Made by a program: the position numbers and the translations under genes. Positions 54,713 through 60,259 of a stretch of DNA of 60,259 bases are shown one piece after another (position 1 is the stretch's first letter; the number at the start of each line of letters is the position of its first letter). Source of the DNA: Halothiobacillus sp. (lineage in GTDB: Bacteria; Pseudomonadota; Gammaproteobacteria; Halothiobacillales; Halothiobacillaceae); the NCBI GenBank assembly GCA_024636015.1, contig JAGXHU010000054.1, positions 1 to 60,259 on the forward strand, read 5' to 3'. The notes below the pieces were generated by a model. It was not told the DNA's origin and ran no database searches. It saw only the letters and a program-made list of their open reading frames with translations.

Positions 54713-55537
54713 TTAACGATCAGCGATGGGTATAACGCGCCTGCTGGCCCAACGCATACCCAACAGAATCAAGGCGAGTGTGCCGCCATAAAACACCACC
54801 TGCATGCCGGCAGGGTTCGCGTCATACCCCAAGAGGGTGTGGAGCAGCGTGCCGAGAGCGGAGTCGTTCGTGAGCAGCACTGAGGTATCCCACAATGGGG
54901 AGGCCAGACTGGGCAGGATATCGCCCTGAATCAGCAGGCGCGCCACCTGACTCGCCATAGCGGCGGCCAGAAACAGAATCAACCCGCTGGTGACAACAAA
55001 GAACCATCGTGTCGGAATGCGCAGAAAACCGAGATACAAAGCCATGCCCGCCGCAGCGCCTGCCGCCAGACCCAGTGCCGCCCCGTTCAATACGGATAAC
55101 AGACCCTCCTGGCTACCCATCGCCATGCCATATAGGAACAGCGCGGTTTCAGAACCTTCGCGCAGCACCGCCAAGGCGATTACCACGAATAGGATCGGGA
55201 GCGCCTTCGTCCCCGCCTGCACGTCCCGGCCCAGCTGCTTGGCGTTCCGAGCCAGATGTGCGCCATGGCCCGACATCCAGATGTTGTGCCATGCCAGCAT
55301 CCCCACAACCGTGCCCAACACGATGGCGTTGAACAGCTCTTGGCCCATGCCATAGGCCAGTTCGGCAATCTGCTCGGTCATACTGGCGACAATCAGCGCA
55401 CCACCGATGCCCGCGGCGACGCCCGCCACCAACCAACGCCCACGCTTGGGCACCCCGACGGTCGCGGCAGCGACAATCCCGAGGATCAAAGAGGCTTCCA
55501 GCGTTTCTCGGAAAACAATAATGGCGGCACTAATCAT
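54713..55537 (-). CDS. FTR1/EfeU-like high-affinity iron permease
   Basis: 274 residues with about seven membrane segments and both iron-binding REXXE motifs: RETLE (10-14) and REGSE (126-130). The family imports iron oxidised by a partner. The partner here may be the cupredoxin encoded six bases upstream; no EfeO/EfeB genes are seen. Confidence 0.93.
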   Translation of the reverse strand: MISAAIIVFRETLEASLILGIVAAATVGVPKRGRWLVAGVAAGIGGALIVASMTEQIAELAYGMGQELFNAIVLGTVVGMLAWHNIWMSGHGAHLARNAKQLGRDVQAGTKALPILFVVIALAVLREGSETALFLYGMAMGSQEGLLSVLNGAALGLAAGAAAGMALYLGFLRIPTRWFFVVTSGLILFLAAAMASQVARLLIQGDILPSLASPLWDTSVLLTNDSALGTLLHTLLGYDANPAGMQVVFYGGTLALILLGMRWASRRVIPIADR

Positions 55538-55543
55538 GGCTGC

Positions 55544-55870
55544 TTACTCCGCCACCACAACGCCCTTGGCGGTGGCTTCGTTGAACTCGCCGACAAAGGG
55601 ATAACGGCCTGGCTCCAGCGGGCCAATATAAATCGTCGCCTTCGACTTACCGGCAATCACCTTCTCGCGATTCAGCTCATGGCTTTCGAACTCTTCTGGC
55701 ATGGCGTCCTGATTATCCACGATCAGCCGGATTTTCTGCCCCGCAGGTACATGGACCTCTACCGGGTTAAACCGATGATTCTTGATGGATACATGCACAT
55801 CGGGGGTAGCGGCAAAAACCACGGATGGAAAAAGCATGATCAACAACGCACAACCTTTCCAAAAAGACAT
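55544..55870 (-). CDS. Periplasmic cupredoxin-like protein (EfeO N-terminal domain type)
   Basis: 108 residues with a signal peptide (to about FAA21) and the cupredoxin pattern HRFNPVEVHVPAGQKIRLIVDNQDAMPEEFESHELNREKVI. It lacks the full Cys/Met copper ligand set of plastocyanin, like the EfeO/P19 N-domain. It could bind or oxidise ferrous iron for the adjacent FTR1 permease. Confidence 0.88.
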   Translation of the reverse strand: MSFWKGCALLIMLFPSVVFAATPDVHVSIKNHRFNPVEVHVPAGQKIRLIVDNQDAMPEEFESHELNREKVIAGKSKATIYIGPLEPGRYPFVGEFNEATAKGVVVAE

Positions 55871-56272
55871 GACAACACCTCCACAAAAGACGAAAAAGAC
55901 GACAGGAGCGAACGATAATGATTCTCATACGCAATGTCAATACGATTTACCCTAATTTCAGCGTGACCCCGCCGTCCCGTTGCGAAACCCACCACCGATT
56001 GGAAACCGGCCGCCCCTGGAACCTCATTTCGACCTCAGTCTTTTGAACGGCAATCAAAAAATCCTTGAGCAATCGTCCATTAAACCTCAGCTTTCCCGAC
56101 AACACCGGGTGAAGCCAGAACCTATTTCCCGGCTCATGGTTATGCAAACTTCACTTGATTTGATCAACGCCCGGCGCTAGTTTGGACGTCGCCTAAAGTA
56201 CGTCAGGCAGCAACAACCCGTTGGAGATTTTTCGGCAGAATCTTCCGGGACAACAAACACATGGAGTGAAGC
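55871..56272. other. Intergenic region with Fur site between iron operon and DUF805 gene
   Basis: 402 bases. The left end carries the Fur-like box at 55914-55932. Short overlapping frames of 66 codons exist on both strands (55947-56147, 55980-56180) but have no recognisable motif and are not called. The DUF805 promoter should be near the right end; nothing clear was found. Confidence 0.35.
55914..55932 (-). promoter_or_regulatory. Fur box of the iron-uptake operon
   Basis: GATAATGATTCTCATACGC matches 14 of 19 bases of the consensus GATAATGATAATCATTATC. It lies 44 bases upstream of the cupredoxin start on the minus strand, as expected for iron repression of the cupredoxin-FTR1-barrel operon. 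Confidence 0.75.
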
Positions 56273-56644
56273 ATGAACTGGTATCTCGAAGTTCTGAAAA
56301 AGTATGCGGTGTTTAATGGAAGGGCACGGCGGAAGGAGTATTGGTACTTCGCGCTCTTCAACCTCATCATCAGTATTGTCCTTGCCATCGTCGACAATAT
56401 GCTGGGCAGTTTCAGTTCCGGTGCGGGTATAGGTCTGCTGGGTGGGATCTATTCTCTGGCCATTTTCATCCCCGGTCTTGCCGTGTCCGTGCGGCGACTG
56501 CATGACACGGATCGCAGCGGCTGGTGGTTACTCATATTCCTTATTCCGCTCATTGGCGCCATTGTCCTACTGATATTCATGCTGCAAGACAGCACACCCG
56601 GGGGGAACACCTATGGAGAAAATCCAAAGGAACTCACCGCCTGA
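56273..56644 (+). CDS. DUF805 membrane protein
   Basis: 123 residues. The family pattern is clear: NGRARRKEYWYFALFN, three or four membrane segments, then SVRRLHDTDRSGWWLLIFLIPLIGAIVLLIFMLQDSTPG. Function is unknown. It stands alone with a repeat element after its stop. Confidence 0.92.
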   Translation: MNWYLEVLKKYAVFNGRARRKEYWYFALFNLIISIVLAIVDNMLGSFSSGAGIGLLGGIYSLAIFIPGLAVSVRRLHDTDRSGWWLLIFLIPLIGAIVLLIFMLQDSTPGGNTYGENPKELTA

Positions 56645-56667
56645 CGATGCACGCCGAAGGAGAAGCC

Positions 56668-56749
56668 CGTAGGTTGGGGTGAGACACGAACCCCAACATC
56701 CCCATACCATCCGAGGTGTTGGGGTGCGCAAGGCTTACCCCAACCTACG
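56668..56749. repeat. 82-bp dumbbell repeat element
   Basis: CGTAGGTTGGGGT (56668-56680) is the exact inverse of ACCCCAACCTACG (56737-56749). An inner inverted pair (CCCCAACA / TGTTGGGG) makes a double stem. Sequences of this GTAGGTTGGGGTGAG kind occur as dispersed non-coding repeats in many proteobacterial genomes. It lies between the DUF805 and acetyltransferase genes. Confidence 0.8.
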
Positions 56750-56906
56750 CAAAGATCCGGCGCAATGCCCTCTCCGTCCAGAAAAGCCGACGCCTTGGCG
56801 GATTTGGCAAAGAATTTGGCGATAGACAATGAGCCAGCCAATCGGCCGGGTTGACGCGATAAAGCGACTAAAATCCCACAAAACTCTAGGCCCTGATCAA
56901 AAAAAC

Positions 56907-57389
56907 ATGGAACAGATTCTAACTGCCGATTTTTCCCTGCCGAATCATGCGGCAGCCGTTGTTTGGCTGCTGAACGCATACGCCCAGGATGAGATGGGCG
57001 GTGGAAAAGAACTCACTCCGTTCGTGAAGCAGAACCTGATTGCCGAGCTGAAAAACCGGCCGAATATTCATGTAGTCCTGGCATTTATAGATGACCAGCC
57101 CGCCGGGGTCGCGCTGTGCATCGAGGGGTTTTCCACCTTCGCCTGCAAACCGCTGCTGAATATTCATGACATCGTGGTTATTCCGGAATACCGAGGGCGG
57201 GGTCTATCAAAACGATTGCTGGGGAAAGTGGAAGAAATCGCCCAAGACCTGGGTTGCTGCAAACTGACGCTCGAAGTGCTGGAAGGCAATCCTGTGGCTC
57301 AGGCCGCCTATCGTGCCTTTGGTTTCGAGGGTTACGAGCTGAATCCTGAAACGGGCAAGGCACTGTTCTGGCAAAAAAATCTGGATTGA
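56907..57389 (+). CDS. GNAT family acetyltransferase
   Basis: 160 residues from the ATG at 56907 (MEQILTADF); an ATG at 56829 would add 26 residues. Neither has a clear ribosome site. The acetyl-CoA motif VVIPEYRGRGLSKRLLGKVEEIA is followed by CKLTLEVLEGNPVAQAAYRAFGFEGYEL. Substrate unknown. Confidence 0.88.
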   Translation: MEQILTADFSLPNHAAAVVWLLNAYAQDEMGGGKELTPFVKQNLIAELKNRPNIHVVLAFIDDQPAGVALCIEGFSTFACKPLLNIHDIVVIPEYRGRGLSKRLLGKVEEIAQDLGCCKLTLEVLEGNPVAQAAYRAFGFEGYELNPETGKALFWQKNLD

Positions 57390-57685
57390 GGCGCGCCCCA
57401 TCTTCACCCGTATCGACGGGCGGTAATTATTCGATCATGAGCGCCATATTTCCCTTTCTGGCGCAATAACCGAAGGGCATTACGCCAGATGCGGGGTTGT
57501 CGGTTGGGCAAAATTCGTTCCTGTGAACCGATCCACGAAATGGTGAGAATCAACCTTACCCGATCGCTATTTACATGAAAATAAATCCCCCCGAATGATT
57601 GCATTGCCATGCCAAATCACACAAAACACGATTTGGACCACCTATGATCTGCAACCACAGCAAGCTCTTTCGAGCGCTGCGTTAT
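57390..57685. other. Intergenic region with dispersed repeat
   Basis: 296 bases between the acetyltransferase and the convergent epimerase gene. It holds the repeat at 57459-57487 and otherwise AT-rich sequence. No gene or terminator was recognised. Confidence 0.35.
57459..57487. repeat. Dispersed repeat, copy 1
   Basis: The stretch contains GCGCAATAACCGAAGG, which recurs exactly at 59721-59736. Ends GGCG-CAAT and ATTA-CGCC pair imperfectly, giving a hairpin. Such elements are common non-coding repeats in related genomes. Confidence 0.7.
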
Positions 57686-58672
57686 TCAGAAAGGCGGGCA
57701 TTTGAACGAAGCCAACGTGGCGGCCATCGCGTCATCAAGCGGCGTATGCGGTTCGTTACCGAGCACGGCAAGCAGCTTGCGGTTATCCAGACGCAGTGGT
57801 GCGTTCCAGAGATAACGCATCTCGATCAATTCGCGCGCAAAAGTCGAAAACGGTGCCGCCAGGTACAACAGTGGCCAAGGGAAGGCTTTTATCGGCAGTT
57901 CCGGTTTGCCCGTGGCACGGCGAATGGCCGAAACCATCTCCTCCCCGGGTTCCAACCAATGCCCCTCGAAGTGGAACACCGCGAAGGGCGACAGGCTTGC
58001 CTCGATATCGGCAAGACGGGCGATCGTCTCGGCGAGGTCTGGCAAATACGCCCAGGAATGCCCCACCGCAACCGGTCCGGGAGGGGTGATGACACGAATC
58101 GGCTTCCCCGGCTTGATCATGGCCGAGCCGAACCAGGAGCTGGTGGCATACGGGCCAAAGAAATCGCCCGAACGAACGATCAACGAATGCCCCCCCGCAC
58201 CGGCCGCGTCCTGGAGCATGCGTTCCATTTCAACGCGAATCACACCCTTCCGGGAAATCGGTTTCTGGTTGGCGCGCTCATCCACGAGTGGCCCGGCATC
58301 CGGCCCGAAGTTGTACACATTGCCCGGGAAAATGAGCCGCGCGCCGCTCTCGACGGCCGCATCAATGGCATTCGCGAGCATCGGTATGGCCAGCGCCCGC
58401 CACTTGAGATAACGCGGCGGATTCGCACCATGGAAAATCACGTCAACGCCACGTGCGGCGGCCACCACATCATCCCCGTTCAGCGCATCGCCGGCGATCC
58501 ACTCGATATCTTCGACGCGCATCGAATGGACCCGCGCCATCTTGGGGTCTCGGTGCAATGCACGCACCTGCCAGCCGTGGGTTTGCAGGGCTTTCGCCAC
58601 AGCGGCCCCCAATGAACCGGTAGCACCGATCACAAGGGCCGTTCGAGGGTGGGTATGCGGGTCAACGGACAT
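57686..58672 (-). CDS. NAD(P)-dependent epimerase/dehydratase (SDR family)
   Basis: 328 residues from the ATG at 58672 (GAGG upstream). Rossmann motif ALVIGATGSLGAAVAKAL near the start; the family core includes DVIFHGANPP and IVRSGDFFGPYA. It lacks a clear YxxxK catalytic pair, so it may be an atypical NmrA/epimerase-like member. It diverges from a LysR regulator across 95 bases. Confidence 0.9.
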   Translation of the reverse strand: MSVDPHTHPRTALVIGATGSLGAAVAKALQTHGWQVRALHRDPKMARVHSMRVEDIEWIAGDALNGDDVVAAARGVDVIFHGANPPRYLKWRALAIPMLANAIDAAVESGARLIFPGNVYNFGPDAGPLVDERANQKPISRKGVIRVEMERMLQDAAGAGGHSLIVRSGDFFGPYATSSWFGSAMIKPGKPIRVITPPGPVAVGHSWAYLPDLAETIARLADIEASLSPFAVFHFEGHWLEPGEEMVSAIRRATGKPELPIKAFPWPLLYLAAPFSTFARELIEMRYLWNAPLRLDNRKLLAVLGNEPHTPLDDAMAATLASFKCPPF

Positions 58673-58734
58673 GGTCAATACCTCAATCAGGGATGAATGC
58701 GCCCAGACTACGAGGCTCGGTGCTAAACTCCCAT

Positions 58735-58744
58735 GAACTAGTTC
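58735..58744. promoter_or_regulatory. Palindrome in the SDR/LysR divergent region
   Basis: GAACTAGTTC is a perfect 10-bp palindrome midway between the divergent starts. A second perfect palindrome, CATAAATTTATG, lies at 58759-58770 and covers the proposed LysR start codon. Either may be the regulator's operator. Confidence 0.45.
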
Positions 58745-58767
58745 GCATAGCCGTAATACATAAATTT

Positions 58768-59673
58768 ATGCCCCACACTGAACCCGGCTGGGAACTCTAT
58801 CGTTCATTCCTCGCAGTCATGCGGACAGGCAGCCTGTCGGCGGCGGCCCGCCTGCTGTCGACCACACAACCGACGATCGGCCGTCATATTGAGCAGCTTG
58901 AGCGCATATTGGGCGTGACCTTGTTCGCCCGATCGCCCAGTGGACTCAGACCAAGTCCCGTCGCGCACAGATTGGTGTCGCATGCCGAGGTCATGGAAGC
59001 GTCGGCGGCCGCCCTCATACGAATGGCCTCAGGAGAGATGGAAGACGATGCCGGAACCGTACGCATGACGGCCAGTCACGTGATTGGCGGAGAAATACTG
59101 CCGGGAATACTGACCGAGTTTCATCAGAATCACCCGCGGATTGCGATTGAATTGGTGCTCAACAATGCGCCTGAAGACCTGTTGCGCGGGGATGCGGATA
59201 TTGCCGTGCGCATGTTTCGCCCGGCCCAGGGTGCGCTGATCGCCAAGCGCATTGGCTCAATGGGGATTGGTTTGTATGCGCACCGTCGCTATGTCGATCG
59301 GCACGGACTGCCAAACAGTCCTGACGCGCTGGCAGGCCATACCCTGATCGGATACGACCGCGATCCGGTCTGGATACGTATCGCCGCCGAGATGAAGATC
59401 CCGCTTCGCCGGGAGCAGTTCTCATTTCGCTGCGATACCGAGTTGGCGCAGCTATCGATGTTGCGGGCTGGCTATGGCATCGCGGCCTGTCAGGTTGGCC
59501 TCGCCCTTCGTGATCCCGACTTGATTCCGGTATTGCCGGAACGAATCTCGTCCCCGCTCGACATTTGGCTGGTCATGCATCGGGATTCCAGATCGAGTCG
59601 ACGGATCACCCTGTTGTTCGCGCATTTGGCGGAAACGTTGACGCGGTATGCCCGCGCCCAGCCCCGGGATTAA
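58768..59673 (+). CDS. LysR-family transcriptional regulator
   Basis: 301 residues from the ATG at 58768, where the domain begins; an ATG at 58693 would add 25 residues with no domain. The helix-turn-helix reads GSLSAAARLLSTTQPTIGRHIEQLERILGVTLFAR. The C-terminal substrate-binding domain is complete. It probably regulates the divergent epimerase gene. Confidence 0.93.
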   Translation: MPHTEPGWELYRSFLAVMRTGSLSAAARLLSTTQPTIGRHIEQLERILGVTLFARSPSGLRPSPVAHRLVSHAEVMEASAAALIRMASGEMEDDAGTVRMTASHVIGGEILPGILTEFHQNHPRIAIELVLNNAPEDLLRGDADIAVRMFRPAQGALIAKRIGSMGIGLYAHRRYVDRHGLPNSPDALAGHTLIGYDRDPVWIRIAAEMKIPLRREQFSFRCDTELAQLSMLRAGYGIAACQVGLALRDPDLIPVLPERISSPLDIWLVMHRDSRSSRRITLLFAHLAETLTRYARAQPRD

Positions 59674-59711
59674 CCGCTGCAAACATCGATCGATGATCGG
59701 CCACCGGTATA

Positions 59712-59748
59712 CGGCGTAGGGCGCAATAACCGAAGGACATGATTGCGG
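59712..59748. repeat. Dispersed repeat, copy 2
   Basis: It contains GCGCAATAACCGAAGG, identical to copy 1 at 57461-57476, flanked by GGCGTAGG and GATTGCGG. It lies in the 165-base gap between the LysR and ggt genes. Confidence 0.7.
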
Positions 59749-59838
59749 GGCGAAGCCCCCGACAGGGGATCAACCCAAGCGATCCTCCATGGCGCAGCAT
59801 GTTAACGTGACGACAAGTCCTTACATCCGGGTATCGCC

Positions 59839-60259
59839 ATGCGTCACTACTTCATTGCCTTCACGGTATTCATCACGCTCGGGGCGATGCCATTCGCCGC
59901 ATCCGCACGCCAGGATGCGGGGTCGATTCCCCAACAGGCACTGGATGCCACCGCACCCGCGACCACGCGCGACCAGCTGGCCGCCGCCAAACCGGTGCTG
60001 GCAAAACATGCGATGGTCGTCACCGCGCAGCATCTGGCTACCCAGGTCGGCGTGGACATCCTCAAGCAGGGCGGCAACGCCGTCGATGCCGCCGTGGCCG
60101 TGGGCTATGCGTTGGCCGTGGTGCATCCCTGCTGCGGCAATATCGGCGGCGGCGGATTCATGGTGCTGCATCTGGCCCCGGGGGAGGACAAGGGCAAGAC
60201 GGTGTTCCTCGACTTCCGCGAGAAGGCTCCACTGAAGGCCACGCCGACCCTGTTTCAGG
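59839..60259 (+). CDS. ggt: Gamma-glutamyltransferase, N-terminal part (partial)
   Basis: The first 140 codons are in the window. A signal peptide (MRHYFIAFTV to about ASA) precedes KPVLAKHAMVVTAQHLATQVGVDILKQGGNAVDAAVAVGYALAVVHPCCGNIGGGGFM, the hallmark of the gamma-glutamyltransferase large chain. The periplasmic enzyme hydrolyses glutathione and transfers gamma-glutamyl groups. The catalytic Thr and the rest of the gene lie beyond the window. Confidence 0.93.
   Translation, partial: MRHYFIAFTVFITLGAMPFAASARQDAGSIPQQALDATAPATTRDQLAAAKPVLAKHAMVVTAQHLATQVGVDILKQGGNAVDAAVAVGYALAVVHPCCGNIGGGGFMVLHLAPGEDKGKTVFLDFREKAPLKATPTLFQ

Noticed and set aside
55947-56180. Two overlapping 66-codon frames on opposite strands
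   Set aside because: No recognisable protein features; likely chance frames in an intergenic region.

Overview
The window looks like a chromosomal segment of a gammaproteobacterium, probably a chemolithoautotrophic sulfur oxidiser of the Halothiobacillus type. That assignment is an inference from gene content and moderately high GC, not from a marker gene. No rRNA, tRNA, CRISPR array or insertion sequence was recognised. Both ends cut through genes: the C-terminus of DNA ligase LigA on the left and the N-terminus of a gamma-glutamyltransferase on the right.

Layout. 1-2.1 kb: ligA end, then an outer-membrane-type protein with a CATCGC motif and a TlpA-like thiol-disulfide protein. 2.3-8.25 kb (minus): a type I restriction-modification operon, hsdM-hsdS-[zeta-toxin kinase]-[small protein]-hsdR, with a toxin-like kinase inside it. 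8.6-20.4 kb (minus): the most unusual region. It holds a GntR/UTRA regulator, an AprA-like flavoprotein, an AprB-like ferredoxin, a HEAT-repeat protein, a seven-iron ferredoxin, an ABC importer of the nitrate/sulfonate/taurine class, a 1199-residue protein that looks like a fusion of both Nfn (or GltD plus PyrK-type) subunits, and a DUF971 protein. Two near-identical palindromes, one at the regulator promoter and one in front of the fused oxidoreductase, tie the two halves into one likely regulon. I propose an undescribed uptake-and-redox pathway for a small anion or organic acid; the substrate is unknown.

20.7-25.0 kb (minus): a molybdenum hydroxylase operon (IorA/IorB-like subunits, XdhC, MocA-like). 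25.4-28.4 kb: an acetyltransferase, a DUF3817 membrane protein, and glnA with a sigma-54-like promoter, an upstream NtrC-type site and a strong terminator. 28.4-36.7 kb: an EnvZ/OmpR-like two-component pair divergent from a TolC/adaptor/HME-RND efflux operon ending in DUF3240; tandem half-sites lie in the divergent region. 36.8-41.5 kb (minus): an ECF sigma/anti-sigma pair next to a cytochrome c-beta-propeller protein, an NTF2-like secreted protein and a periplasmic MsrA-thioredoxin-MsrB triple fusion, likely an oxidative-stress module.

41.7-49.1 kb: a P-type ATPase, a low-complexity Ser/Thr/Gly/Ala protein with a strong terminator, a GAF-PAS-GGDEF-EAL protein with degenerate GGDEF, and a GAF-GGDEF cyclase. 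49.2-50.8 kb: a TetR regulator divergent from a DUF1348 gene across two identical 18-bp palindromes, and an acetyltransferase. 51.0-53.8 kb: an ada-alkB-alkA alkylation-repair operon. 53.9-55.9 kb (minus): an iron-uptake operon (cupredoxin, FTR1/EfeU permease, outer-membrane protein) behind a Fur-like box. 56.3-60.3 kb: DUF805 protein, acetyltransferase, NAD(P)-epimerase divergent from a LysR regulator, and the start of ggt, interspersed with small dispersed repeats.
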